NCBI RefSeq assembly: GCF_900106675.1
Contig: NZ_FNOB01000016.1
Coordinates: forward strand, 26,665 to 90,664
Length of the DNA: 64,000 nt
Direction: 5' to 3'
Source of the DNA: Allgaiera indica
GTDB lineage: Bacteria > Pseudomonadota > Alphaproteobacteria > Rhodobacterales > Rhodobacteraceae
Below are positions 54,973 to 63,729 of this stretch, in pieces (position 1 is the first letter of the stretch; every line of letters starts with the position of its first letter). Under the pieces are notes generated by a model, which was not told the origin of the DNA, made no database searches, and saw nothing but the letters and a program-made list of their open reading frames with translations. The translations under genes and the position numbers were made by a program.

Positions 54973-55590
54973 TCAGTCCTTCTTCTTCTGCCCGATCTTG
55001 GTCTCGGTTCCCGCCTTCAGCCGCACGATATTGGGGATGTGGCGGATATAGACCAGCACGGTAAGGACGAAGATCAGCCCCACCATGTCGGGCCGGTGCA
55101 GCAAGATCGCCCAGATCACGCTGAAGGCCGCCGACATCAGCCCCGCGACCGAGGAATAGCGCAGCAAGGCCGCCACCACGACCCAGGTCGCGCAGGCTGC
55201 CAGCCCCAGCGGAAAGGACAGCGCCAGCATCGTGCCCAGGAAGGTGGCGATGCCCTTGCCGCCCCTGAAGCGCAGATAGACCGGGAAAAGGTGCCCCAAG
55301 AAGGCGAAAAGCCCCGCCACCTGCATCACGTCGCGCCCGCCGATCAGCGCCGCCGCCAGGGCCACCGCGATCGCGCCCTTGCCAGCGTCCAGGATCACGG
55401 TCAGCAGCGCCGCCGGCTTGTTGCCGGTGCGCAGCACGTTGGTGGCCCCGATGTTGCCCGATCCGATCTTGCGCAGATCGCCCAGACCGAACAGCCGCGC
55501 CATGACGATGCCGAAGGGGATCGAGCCCAGCAGATAGGCCACCAGCGCCACAGCCGCCAGCAGCGGCCAGGAATGAACGATCTGCGGCAT
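54973..55590 (-). CDS. plsY: Glycerol-3-phosphate acyltransferase PlsY
   Basis: A 205-residue membrane enzyme that acylates glycerol-3-phosphate from acyl-phosphate. The three motifs are GSIPFG, GSGNIGATNVLRTGNK and GHLFPVYLRFRGGKGIAT. Five or so helices are visible. The C-terminus is a lysine-rich tail (IGQKKKD). Only one base separates its ATG from the stop of the pyrC-like gene, so it is the fourth gene of the pyrB operon, joining pyrimidine and phospholipid synthesis in one transcript. Confidence 0.95.
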   Translation of the reverse strand: MPQIVHSWPLLAAVALVAYLLGSIPFGIVMARLFGLGDLRKIGSGNIGATNVLRTGNKPAALLTVILDAGKGAIAVALAAALIGGRDVMQVAGLFAFLGHLFPVYLRFRGGKGIATFLGTMLALSFPLGLAACATWVVVAALLRYSSVAGLMSAAFSVIWAILLHRPDMVGLIFVLTVLVYIRHIPNIVRLKAGTETKIGQKKKD

Positions 55591-55591
55591 C

Positions 55592-56875
55592 TCAGCCCTC
55601 CCCGGCCGCGAATACCCTGCGCCCCGCGACGAAGGTCGCCAGCACCTTACCTTCCATCCGGGCGCCATCAAAGGGCGTGTTCTTGGATTTCGACCGCAGC
55701 ATGGTGAAGCGATCCAGCACGAAGGGCGCGTCGGGATCGAACAGCACCAGATCGGCCGGCGCGCCCTCGGCCATGCGGCCCTGCGGCAGCCCCAGCCGCT
55801 TCGCCGGATTGAGCGCCATTGCGCGGAACAGCTGCGGCAGCGTCAGCGTGCCGTCATGCACCAGCCGCAGCGCGGCGGGCAGGAAGGTTTCCAGCGCGAC
55901 GGCGCCGGCGGCGGCCTCCTCATAGGGCAGACGCTTGGATTCCTCGTCCTGCGGCGTGTGCATCGAGCACAGGATGTCGATCAGCCCCGTGGCCAGCGCC
56001 TCGGCCACCGCGCGGCGGTCGTCCTCGGGGCGCAAGGGCGGGGTCAGCTTGAAGAAGGTACGGTAATCGCCCACGTCGAATTCGTTCAGCGTGACGTGGT
56101 GGACCGAAACCCCCGCCGTCACGTCCAGGCCGTTGGCCTTGGCGCGTTCCAGCGCCGGCAGGGTGCGCGCGCAGGTCACCTGATCGGCGTGGTAGCGCGC
56201 GCCGGTCATCTCGACCAGCGCCATGTCGCGGTCGAAGGCCATGCGCTCGGCCAGGGGGGAAACGCCGGGCAGGCCGCGCAGGCTGGCGAACTTGCCCGAG
56301 GTCACCGCGGCACCCTTCGACAGGCCCGGATCCTGCGGATGGCCGATCACCAGCGCCCCCATCGCGCGGGCATAGGTCAACGCGCGCGACAACACCTTGT
56401 TGTCGCTCACCACATGGTCGCAATCGCTGAAGGCCATGGCGCCGGCATCCATCAGAAAGCCGATCTCGGTCATCTCGCGGCCCGCGCGGCCCTTGGTCAG
56501 GGCGGCCATGTGGCGGATGCGGACGGGGCTGGCCTCGGCGGCGCGGCGGGTGACGAATTCCAGCGTCTCGGGGGTGTCGATGGCGGGGCTGGTGTCGGGC
56601 CGGGCGATGATGGTAGTCACCCCACCCGCCGCCGCCGCCAGGCCGGCCGAGCGGAACGATTCCTTGTGGCGTTCGCCGGGTTCGCCCACCTTGACGCCGA
56701 TATCGACGATCCCCGGCGCCACGCATTTGCCGCCGCAATCGACGACCTCGGCGCCCTTCGGCGCGGCCATGTCGCCGATCGCCGCGATCACACCGCCGTC
56801 CAGCACCAGATTGCCAAGCGCTTCGGTCCCGCCGCCGGGGTCGATGATCCGGGCGTTTTCCAGAAAGACGGTCAT
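55592..56875 (-). CDS. Dihydroorotase-like protein without metal ligands (PyrX / PyrC' type)
   Basis: A 427-residue amidohydrolase-fold protein clearly related to type I dihydroorotase (APGIVDIGVKVGEPGERHKESF; KLTPPLRPEDDR; AMALNPAKRLGLP). The HxH metal motif is replaced by G60-V61-K62, and the aspartate of the usual ATDH is methionine (M305). The histidine near 179 and the HH at 259-260 remain. It is therefore unlikely to be catalytic. In Pseudomonas such inactive PyrC' proteins are structural partners of the PyrB aspartate carbamoyltransferase. The overlap with the upstream gene (ATGA) and the pyrB linkage support the same role here. The true dihydroorotase must be elsewhere. Confidence 0.88.
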   Translation of the reverse strand: MTVFLENARIIDPGGGTEALGNLVLDGGVIAAIGDMAAPKGAEVVDCGGKCVAPGIVDIGVKVGEPGERHKESFRSAGLAAAAGGVTTIIARPDTSPAIDTPETLEFVTRRAAEASPVRIRHMAALTKGRAGREMTEIGFLMDAGAMAFSDCDHVVSDNKVLSRALTYARAMGALVIGHPQDPGLSKGAAVTSGKFASLRGLPGVSPLAERMAFDRDMALVEMTGARYHADQVTCARTLPALERAKANGLDVTAGVSVHHVTLNEFDVGDYRTFFKLTPPLRPEDDRRAVAEALATGLIDILCSMHTPQDEESKRLPYEEAAAGAVALETFLPAALRLVHDGTLTLPQLFRAMALNPAKRLGLPQGRMAEGAPADLVLFDPDAPFVLDRFTMLRSKSKNTPFDGARMEGKVLATFVAGRRVFAAGEG

Positions 56876-57429
56876 CGGCGTATCCCCATCCACAGCACCA
56901 GCGCCAGCCCCCCGGCGATCGCGATCATCACGGCCAGGCTAAGGCGCATCATTTTCTGCCGCCCGGGCAAGGACGGACCCTCGGGCACCCCGGCCGCACC
57001 CACCTCGCCCCGCGCCGAGGCGTCGGGAAGCAGCTCGAAATGCACCTGGGGGATGTCCTCTTCCCAGGTGCCGACCCAGCGCAGCGGCGCATGCGGGTCG
57101 ATCTCCTGCGCCATGCCCCCGAAGGCACCCGAGGTGATCACCACCAGCGGCCCGCGCAGCGCATCCAGCCGCAACCGGTCCTGCGCGATCGCCGCCTCGT
57201 TGATGCCGCCGCCCTGGATCAGGTAGTTGGTCAGCCCGATCTCGGCCACATCCTTGACCTCGAAGGCCTCGATGTAATCGGGGTCGAGCACCCGCGCGCC
57301 CAGCGCCGCCTTCAGCGGCCAGTCGTCCGAGGGCTCGGCGAAGGCCGCGACCTGTTCGGGCGGCAGGTCGATGGCGAACAGCCGGATCACCCCGCGCTCG
57401 CCCATCGGGATCCGCATCTTCTCGCTCAC
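56872..57429 (-). CDS. Unknown tail-anchored protein between pyrB and the pyrC-like gene
   Basis: A 185-residue protein I cannot assign to a family with a known role. The first 135 residues look like a compact cytosolic domain ([70 protein letters not shown]). Then comes a Gly/Pro/Ala linker and a C-terminal transmembrane helix (about 161-181) ending MGIRR, a tail-anchor layout. Both ends overlap their neighbours by 4 bases, so it is made in step with PyrB and the dead dihydroorotase. It may hold the pyrimidine complex at the membrane, an inference from position and topology only. Confidence 0.85.
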   Translation of the reverse strand: MSEKMRIPMGERGVIRLFAIDLPPEQVAAFAEPSDDWPLKAALGARVLDPDYIEAFEVKDVAEIGLTNYLIQGGGINEAAIAQDRLRLDALRGPLVVITSGAFGGMAQEIDPHAPLRWVGTWEEDIPQVHFELLPDASARGEVGAAGVPEGPSLPGRQKMMRLSLAVMIAIAGGLALVLWMGIRR

Positions 57430-58388
57430 ACCATCACCCCGGCGGCCTCGCGCCCGCGTTCGGCCTTGAGGTTGCGTGCCAGAAGTTCCATCGCCGCCAT
57501 GCGCACCGCGACGCCCATTTCCACCTGCTCCTGGATGACCGAGCGGTTGATATCGTCGGCCAGCGTGCCGTCGATCTCGACGCCGCGGTTCATCGGGCCC
57601 GGGTGCATGACGATCGCGTCGTCCCTGGCATGGGCCAACTTCTCGGCATCCAGTCCATAGCGGTGGAAATATTCCCGCTCGGAGGGGATGAAACCACCGT
57701 CCATCCGCTCTTTCTGGAGGCGCAGCATCATCACCACATCGGCACCTTCCAGCCCCGCGCGCATGTCCTCGTAGACCTCGCAGCCCAGATCGGCCACGCC
57801 CGACGGCATCAGCGTCGGCGGCCCGATCAGGCGCACGCGGTTCTCCATCTTGCCCAAAAGCAGCAGGTTCGACCGCGCCACGCGGCTATGGGCGATATCG
57901 CCGCAAATTGCCACCGTCAGCCGGTGCAGCCGCCCCTTGGCGCGGCGGATCGTCAGCGCGTCCAGAAGCGCCTGGGTCGGATGTTCGTGCCGACCATCGC
58001 CGGCGTTCAGCACCGCGCAATTCACCTTCTGCGCCAGCAGGTCGACGGCCCCGGAATTGCCATGCCGCACCACCAGCAGATCGGGATGCATGGCGTTCAG
58101 CGTCAATGCCGTGTCGATCAGGGTCTCGCCCTTCTTCACGCTCGACTGCGCGACGGCCATGTTCATCACGTCGGCACCCAGCCGCTTGCCGGCAAGTTCG
58201 AAACTCGCCTGCGTGCGGGTCGAGGCCTCGAAGAACATGTTGATCTGCGTCATCCCGGCCAGCACGTCGGTCTTCTTGATCGTGCGGCGGTTCAGATCGA
58301 CATAGGTTTCGGCAAGATCTAGAAGCGTGCGAATCTCCTCTGGCGCGAGATGTTCGATGCCGAGAAGATGGCGTGCGCGGAACGTCAT
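57426..58388 (-). CDS. pyrB: Aspartate carbamoyltransferase catalytic chain
   Basis: A 320-residue enzyme for the committed step of pyrimidine synthesis: carbamoyl phosphate + aspartate. The carbamoyl-phosphate loop STRT is at residues 56-59 in [20 protein letters not shown] and HPGPMNRG follow. GGAGG lies just upstream of the ATG at 58388. No pyrI regulatory subunit is present; instead the operon continues with an unknown protein and the inactive dihydroorotase. No clear PyrR box or attenuator was found in the 192-base leader region. Confidence 0.97.
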   Translation of the reverse strand: MTFRARHLLGIEHLAPEEIRTLLDLAETYVDLNRRTIKKTDVLAGMTQINMFFEASTRTQASFELAGKRLGADVMNMAVAQSSVKKGETLIDTALTLNAMHPDLLVVRHGNSGAVDLLAQKVNCAVLNAGDGRHEHPTQALLDALTIRRAKGRLHRLTVAICGDIAHSRVARSNLLLLGKMENRVRLIGPPTLMPSGVADLGCEVYEDMRAGLEGADVVMMLRLQKERMDGGFIPSEREYFHRYGLDAEKLAHARDDAIVMHPGPMNRGVEIDGTLADDINRSVIQEQVEMGVAVRMAAMELLARNLKAERGREAAGVMV

Positions 58389-58580
58389 GGGGCCTCCGGT
58401 CCGGGTCACCCGCTTATAGAAAGCCCCGCGCCGGGGGACAAGGGCGCCAGTGCGCCCCCGGGCCGTGAAATCGCACCGGCTCCGAAACCCGCGCCCTTCG
58501 CCCGGGTGCGGAAACCCGTTAGGCTGCAACGGCGTTCCGTCAACGCCTCTTCGTCAACCCGCCCCACCGTGTCCCTTGTC

Positions 58581-59870
58581 ATGCCCCAAGCCATTACCCA
58601 GGCCGTGTTCGACCGCCTCGCTGGGCCGGTAGCCGAGAACGATCTCGCCCCCGGGATCCAGCGGCAGGAACCCGCGAATTTCCTGCGCCATGTCGGGGCG
58701 CTGATCCAGACCAAGACAGCCGATGGGCTGGTCGACCCCAAGCTGGTGCTGAGCTGGCTGCTGACCCAGGGCGGGGCCGGGGCACTTTTCGTCGGCCTCC
58801 TGGTGCCGATCCGCGAGGCGGGCGCGCTATTGCCACAGTTGTTCGTGTCGGACCGTATCCGGCACATGCCGCAGCGCAAATGGGCCTGGAGCGTCGGCGC
58901 CGCGGCGCAGGGGCTTGCCGCCGCCGGGCTGGGCCTGGCGGGGCTGATGCTGTCGGGCTGGACCCTGGGCCTGGCGATCTGTGCGGCGCTGGCGGTATTG
59001 GCGGTGGCGCGCTCGGTCTGTTCGGCCAGCCACAAGGACGTGCTGGGACGCACCATCGCCAAGGGACGGCGCGGCGCGGTCGGCGGGCTGGCGGGATCGG
59101 TCGCGGCCGGGGCGGTGCTTTTGTTCGCGGCGGTTCTGCTGTCGGGGCAGGTGCCGCGCAAGGCACTTGTGCTGGGCGCGCTCGCGCTTGCGGCGCTCCT
59201 GTGGGTGGGGGCGGCTGCGCTGATGGCGGGGCTTGCCGAACCCAGGGCGCCCCGCGACGCAGGGCATGGCAGCGGGCCGCGCGCGGCCTTGGGTCAGCTG
59301 CACCACCTGCGCGACGATCCGCGGCTTGCGCGTTTCATCCTGGCCCGCGGGCTGCTGACGGCAACGGCCCTGGCGCCGCCCTATATCGTGCTGATGGCGG
59401 GCCAAGGCGCGCGGAACGCCCTGACGGGGGATCTGGGCGCGATGATGCTGGCCTCGTCGCTGGCGGCGCTCGCGTCATCCTATGTCTGGGGCCGGCTCGC
59501 GGACCGTTCAAGCCGCCGGGTGCTGATCCTGGCGGGACTGATGGGCGCCTCGGGCATGGGGCTTGGGCTGGGCCTGGACGCGGCGGGGGCGATGGCCGGC
59601 CCCTGGGCGCCGGCGCTGGTGCTTTTCGTGCTGAACCTGGCCCATCAAGGCGTGCGGCTGGGGCGTTCCACCTATCTGGTGGACATGGCGCGCGATGATT
59701 TGCGCGCGGCCTATACATCGGTCGCAAATACGGTGATCGGCGCGATCCTGCTGGCCTCGGGCGCCTTCGGCGCGCTCGCCGCGATCGGAGGCCCGGCAAT
59801 GACGCTCGCGCTGTTCGCCGCAATGGCGATCACCGCCGCCTGGGTCGCGCGCGGCCTGCCCGAGGCGTAA
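58581..59870 (+). CDS. MFS transporter
   Basis: A 429-residue membrane protein with about twelve hydrophobic segments, with the MFS-like loop RHMPQRKWAWSVGAAAQG, a cytoplasmic linker around residue 215-235, and WGRLADRSSRRVLILAGLMG in the second half. The first 60 residues are soluble, an unusual cytoplasmic extension for MFS proteins. Substrate unknown. I chose the ATG at 58581; an in-frame GTG at 58569 is close. The gene faces away from pyrB. The longer frame that overlaps pyrB is not credible. Confidence 0.85.
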   Translation: MPQAITQAVFDRLAGPVAENDLAPGIQRQEPANFLRHVGALIQTKTADGLVDPKLVLSWLLTQGGAGALFVGLLVPIREAGALLPQLFVSDRIRHMPQRKWAWSVGAAAQGLAAAGLGLAGLMLSGWTLGLAICAALAVLAVARSVCSASHKDVLGRTIAKGRRGAVGGLAGSVAAGAVLLFAAVLLSGQVPRKALVLGALALAALLWVGAAALMAGLAEPRAPRDAGHGSGPRAALGQLHHLRDDPRLARFILARGLLTATALAPPYIVLMAGQGARNALTGDLGAMMLASSLAALASSYVWGRLADRSSRRVLILAGLMGASGMGLGLGLDAAGAMAGPWAPALVLFVLNLAHQGVRLGRSTYLVDMARDDLRAAYTSVANTVIGAILLASGAFGALAAIGGPAMTLALFAAMAITAAWVARGLPEA

Positions 59871-59930
59871 GCCCCCCTAAAAAGCCCCCGCGCGCCAGCC
59901 GACTTGCCGCAAGACCGCTTCTGCTCTTCA

Positions 59931-59972
59931 TCTTGGCTCAAGTACTCCGGGGGTGCAGGGGGCAGCGCCCCC
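59931..59972. terminator. Intergenic motif with GC hairpin
   Basis: TCTTGGCTCAAGTACTCCGG is followed by GGGGGC-AGC-GCCCCC, a 6-bp hairpin. The stem could terminate the MFS transcript, but no T tract follows. From memory this combination (a CTCAAGTACTCC-like core plus a GC hairpin) recurs downstream of genes in Rhodobacterales, so it may be a dispersed element or sRNA-like signal. Confidence 0.4.
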
Positions 59973-60038
59973 GCCGCCGAAGCGCCGCCTTCACTTCGCG
60001 CCGCCGCCGCGTTACCCATGACGGAAACGGAGGACGCC

Positions 60039-60794
60039 ATGGCCGCACCGCGATATCTGACCACGCCGCAAGGGCGGCGCATCGCCTATCACCTTAGCCC
60101 CGGCACGGCGCCGGGGGTGGTGTTCCTGGGCGGCTTCAAGTCCGACATGGAGGGGACCAAGGCGCTACATCTGCAGGCCTGGGCCGAGGCGCGGGGCCGC
60201 ACCTTCCTGCGCTTCGATTATTCCGGCCACGGGCAATCCTCGGGCAAGTTCCTCGACGGCTGCATCGGCGACTGGGCCGAGGATGCCGCCGCCGCGATCA
60301 CCGAACTGACCGAAGGCCCGCAAGTGCTGGTCGGCTCGTCCATGGGGGGGTGGATCTCGCTTCTGATGTGCCGGCGGCTGGGGGCGAAGGTCGCCGGGCT
60401 GGTCGGCATCGCCGCCGCGCCCGATTTCACCGAGGACAGCATGTGGGCGGGGTTCGACGCCGCTCAGCGGCGAGCGCTGGAGACGGACGGACAAGTCGCC
60501 CTGCCCTCCGATTATTCCGATGACCCCTACATCATCACCCGCCGGCTGATCGAGAACGGCCGCGACCATCTTGTCCTGCGCACCCCGCTGTCCCTGCCCT
60601 TCCCGGTCCGGCTGCTGCAGGGCACCGATGACACGGACGTACCGCAAGCCGTCGCCCTGCGCCTGCTGGCGCATCTGGAGGGGCCCGATATCCGCCTGAC
60701 GCTGATGAAGGGCGCCGATCACCGATTTTCCACGCCCGAGTGCCTGGCGCTGATCGAGGCCGCGCTGATCGAGGTGCTGGAGGCCGCCGCGTGA
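60039..60794 (+). CDS. Alpha/beta hydrolase 1
   Basis: A 251-residue serine hydrolase with the nucleophile elbow GSSMGG, the oxyanion region VVFLGGFKSDMEG, RFDYSGHGQSSG, and a terminal histidine in GADHRF with an upstream acid in QGTDDTDVP. This matches small esterases, including the mitochondrial ABHD10-like type. Substrate unknown. GGAGG 5 bases before the ATG at 60039 decides the start. Its stop overlaps the start of the next hydrolase (GTGA). Confidence 0.9.
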   Translation: MAAPRYLTTPQGRRIAYHLSPGTAPGVVFLGGFKSDMEGTKALHLQAWAEARGRTFLRFDYSGHGQSSGKFLDGCIGDWAEDAAAAITELTEGPQVLVGSSMGGWISLLMCRRLGAKVAGLVGIAAAPDFTEDSMWAGFDAAQRRALETDGQVALPSDYSDDPYIITRRLIENGRDHLVLRTPLSLPFPVRLLQGTDDTDVPQAVALRLLAHLEGPDIRLTLMKGADHRFSTPECLALIEAALIEVLEAAA

Positions 60795-61774
60795 CCTGGC
60801 CGCGGGCCGCGTTCCGGTCCGCACTGGCGCGGGCGGCATCGCTTGCGCAGTCGCGCGCCCCGGGTCCGCGCCTTGCTGTGGATACCTCGATCGGCTTCGA
60901 CGCTGAGGCGATGGGTCCGGACCTTGACGCCTATCTGGCGCGCCGCGAAGCGCGCTTTGCCGATATCGCCCCTGGGGTGCAGAAACGCATCCTTTGGGCC
61001 GGGGCGGCGGGGGCGCGTACCGATCTGTCGGTGGTATATATCCACGGCTTCTCGGCCACCTGCGAAGAAATACGCCCGGTGCCCGACCAGGTGGCGCAGG
61101 CATTGGGGGCGAACCTGTTCTACACGCGGCTTGCGGGGCATGGCCTGGGTGGCGCGGCGCTGGCCGGCGCCACCTCCGGCCAGTGGATGGACGATCTGGC
61201 CGAGGCCCTGGCGATCGCGGGGCGGATCGGCCGCAAGGTGCTGGTGATTGCCACCTCGACCGGCGCCACGCTGGCGGCACTGGGCGCCACCGATCCGCGG
61301 CTCTCGACGCAGATCCGGGGGCTGGTGATGATCTCGCCCAATTTCCGGATCCGCAACCCGGCGGCGATGCTGCTGACCCTGCCCTTCGCGCCGACATGGC
61401 TGCCCCGGCTTGCCGGTCGCGACCGGGCCTTCCCCGCACGCCACCCGCGGCAGGCCACCTATTGGACCCTGCGCTATCCCACCGCGGCGCTGTTTCCGAT
61501 GGCGGCGCTGGTCGCCCAAGCCGCGCGGCAGGATTTCGCCGCCGCCAGGCAACCCGCGCTTTTCATCTACGCCCCCGCCGACCGGGTGGTCGACCAGCGC
61601 CGGACGGCGCGCGTCGCCGCCCGCTGGGGCGGCCCAAGCCAGGAGGCCCAGCGCGTCATGGGCCCCGGCGACGACCCGGATTCGCACGTCATCGCCGGCG
61701 ATATCCTCAGCCCCGGGCAGACCGAGGACACCGCCAGGCTGATCATCGGCTGGGCGCGAACTCACGCGGCCTGA
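60791..61774 (+). CDS. Alpha/beta hydrolase 2
   Basis: A 327-residue protein of the lysophospholipase-like alpha/beta fold: VVYIHGFSATCEEIRPVPD, LFYTRLAGHGLGG, ALFIYAPADRVVD and a late histidine region DSHVIAG. The nucleophile elbow reads VIATSTGATLA, with Ala-Thr-Ser-Thr-Gly instead of the usual Gly-x-Ser-x-Gly. The serine is present, so activity is possible. It starts at a GTG in the GTGA overlap with hydrolase 1, a coupled pair that may act on one substrate. Confidence 0.88.
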   Translation: MTWPRAAFRSALARAASLAQSRAPGPRLAVDTSIGFDAEAMGPDLDAYLARREARFADIAPGVQKRILWAGAAGARTDLSVVYIHGFSATCEEIRPVPDQVAQALGANLFYTRLAGHGLGGAALAGATSGQWMDDLAEALAIAGRIGRKVLVIATSTGATLAALGATDPRLSTQIRGLVMISPNFRIRNPAAMLLTLPFAPTWLPRLAGRDRAFPARHPRQATYWTLRYPTAALFPMAALVAQAARQDFAAARQPALFIYAPADRVVDQRRTARVAARWGGPSQEAQRVMGPGDDPDSHVIAGDILSPGQTEDTARLIIGWARTHAA

Positions 61775-61859
61775 CCGCCGGGATCGACAATCCGCAAGAA
61801 GCGGGTCGCGAGGCGGCGCCCGGTATCCTATCCTCTCCCCACGACAGGAGAGCCCGCCC

Positions 61860-62750
61860 ATGTTCCAAGACCCCGACAGCCCGGCCTACCATTACCGCGT
61901 CATCGCCCGAGCCCTGCATGAGATCGACGCAGGAGGCCCGCAGATGCGGCTGGAGGATCTGGCCGCCCGCATCGGCATGAGCCCGGGCCATTTCCAGCGC
62001 CTCTTCAGCCGCTGGGTCGGGGTCTCGCCGAAGCGCTATCAGCAATATCTGACGCTGGGCCTGGCCCGGCAATTGCTGGCCGATCGCCACTCGGCCCTCG
62101 AAACCGCGCTGCAGGCCGGGCTGTCGGGCGGCGGGCGGCTGCACGATCTGTTCCTGCGCTGGGAAGCGATGAGCCCCGGCGACTATGCCAGGGCCGGGTC
62201 CGGGCTGACGATTTCCTGGGGCTGGTTCGACAGCCCCTTCGGCACGGCCCTTGTGATGGGCACCGAAAAGGGCCTGTGCGGCATCGGCTTTGCCGAGGAA
62301 ACCGGCACGGAAGCCACCATGACCGACCTGCTGGCGCGCTGGCCGCGGGCCGATTTCGTCGAGGACCCCGCGCGGCTGGCACCCTGGGCCGAGGCCGCCT
62401 TTGGCGAGCGCCGGGGCGAGACGCCGCTGCTGCTCAGCGGCGCGCCGTTCCAGATAAAGGTGTGGGAGGCGTTGCTGGCGATCCCTTCGGGCCATGTCAC
62501 CACCTATTCCGACATCGCCCAGGCGATCGGCCACCCCCGTGCGGTGCGCGCGGTGGGCACGGCCGTGGGGCGCAACCCGTTGTCGTGGCTGATCCCCTGC
62601 CACCGGGCGCTGCGCCGGTCAGGGGGGCTGGGGGGCTATCACTGGGGCCTGCCAGTGAAACGCGCCATGCTGGCCTGGGAAAGCGCCCGCGCCGACGCCG
62701 ATGGCCCGGCCGGCGATGCAGCCAGAAATTCGACCAGCGACGCGGCCTGA
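61860..62750 (+). CDS. Ada-like fusion: AraC helix-turn-helix plus O6-alkylguanine-DNA methyltransferase
   Basis: A 296-residue protein. Residues about 12-105 are an AraC-type DNA-binding domain (MRLEDLAARIGMSPGHFQRLFSRWVGVSPKRYQQYL), and about 120-275 a methyltransferase with the alkyl-acceptor cysteine C247 in IPCHRAL, plus HVTTYSDIAQAIGHPRAVRAVG. The N-terminal zinc domain that senses methylphosphotriesters in E. coli Ada is absent. It should repair O6-methylguanine and may also regulate transcription. It is not coupled to alkA or alkB. Confidence 0.93.
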   Translation: MFQDPDSPAYHYRVIARALHEIDAGGPQMRLEDLAARIGMSPGHFQRLFSRWVGVSPKRYQQYLTLGLARQLLADRHSALETALQAGLSGGGRLHDLFLRWEAMSPGDYARAGSGLTISWGWFDSPFGTALVMGTEKGLCGIGFAEETGTEATMTDLLARWPRADFVEDPARLAPWAEAAFGERRGETPLLLSGAPFQIKVWEALLAIPSGHVTTYSDIAQAIGHPRAVRAVGTAVGRNPLSWLIPCHRALRRSGGLGGYHWGLPVKRAMLAWESARADADGPAGDAARNSTSDAA

Positions 62751-62936
62751 TCCTTGGCCCGAACTCCGGCCCGCCCGCCGCGCACGCGCCTGCCGCGCCG
62801 GTCGCGTCCGCGTCCATCGCACTTCGCCACGGCCGCCATCGGCGGTTTGGCGCTGATGCGACTAGGTGGAACTTCGCGCATCGGTTCCGATCCGCTAAAT
62901 CCTGCGTGAGGAAATCGACCCAGCCGAGGGAAACAT

Positions 62937-63599
62937 ATGACTTTTCGCCTGCCCCTGATGCTTGCCACCGCCGGCGCCCTGGCCCTGGCCGGTTGTGACG
63001 CGCCCAACCCGAACGCCTATCCCAACGACCCGAACGCACGCGCCAAGAACGGCGCCCTGACCGGAGCCCTGATCGGAGCCGGCACCGCCGCGATCTTCGG
63101 CAAGGGGGACACCACCGGCCAGGTCATCGCCGGCGCCGCGCTTGGCGCCGCGGTCGGTGGCGCGGTCGGCCATTCGCTGGACCAGCAGGCCGCCGACCTG
63201 CGCCGCCAGCTTGGCGATGGCCGGATCTCGATCATCAACGCGGGCGACCACCTGGTGGTGCGGATGCCGCAGGATATCCTGTTCGCCACTGACAGCGACC
63301 GCGTCCGCGCCCCGCTACGCGAGGATCTGAGCGCCGTCGCCGAAAACCTGCTGAACTATCCCGATAGCACGATCCAGGTCATCGGCCATACCGACGACAC
63401 CGGATCCGCCCAGTACAACCTGGACCTGTCGCAGCGCCGCGCCGGGGCTGTTGCGGGCGTGCTGATCGGCGACGGGGTGCCGCCGCGCCGGATCCAGACC
63501 ATCGGCGCGGGCGAGGCCGATCCGATCGCCTCGAACGACACCGCGTCGGGCCGGGCGCGCAACCGCCGCGTCGAAATCATCATCCGCCCGAACCGCTGA
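62937..63599 (+). CDS. OmpA-domain lipoprotein (YfiB-like) with glycine zipper
   Basis: A 220-residue lipoprotein: lipobox LAGC with cysteine 20, a glycine-zipper stretch (about 40-75: ALTGALIGAGTAAIF and GAALGAAVGGAVGH), and a C-terminal OmpA domain (about 100-220, with ILFATDSDRV, GHTDDTGSAQYNLDLSQRRA and RARNRRVEIII). It should anchor the outer membrane to peptidoglycan. The start has GAGGGAAAC upstream. It is followed after 65 bases by IS5-type sequence. Confidence 0.93.
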   Translation: MTFRLPLMLATAGALALAGCDAPNPNAYPNDPNARAKNGALTGALIGAGTAAIFGKGDTTGQVIAGAALGAAVGGAVGHSLDQQAADLRRQLGDGRISIINAGDHLVVRMPQDILFATDSDRVRAPLREDLSAVAENLLNYPDSTIQVIGHTDDTGSAQYNLDLSQRRAGAVAGVLIGDGVPPRRIQTIGAGEADPIASNDTASGRARNRRVEIIIRPNR

Positions 63600-63729
63600 T
63601 CGGCGCCGCCCAATCCCCCGAAAGGCCGGGCCCCGTGCTGATGCATTCCGTGTGGTGGGACCTAGGGTCAGGATGAATTGATTTCTGGCGTACCGCGTGA
63701 TTCACGGCTCCGAAAAAGGAGCGGTGAAC

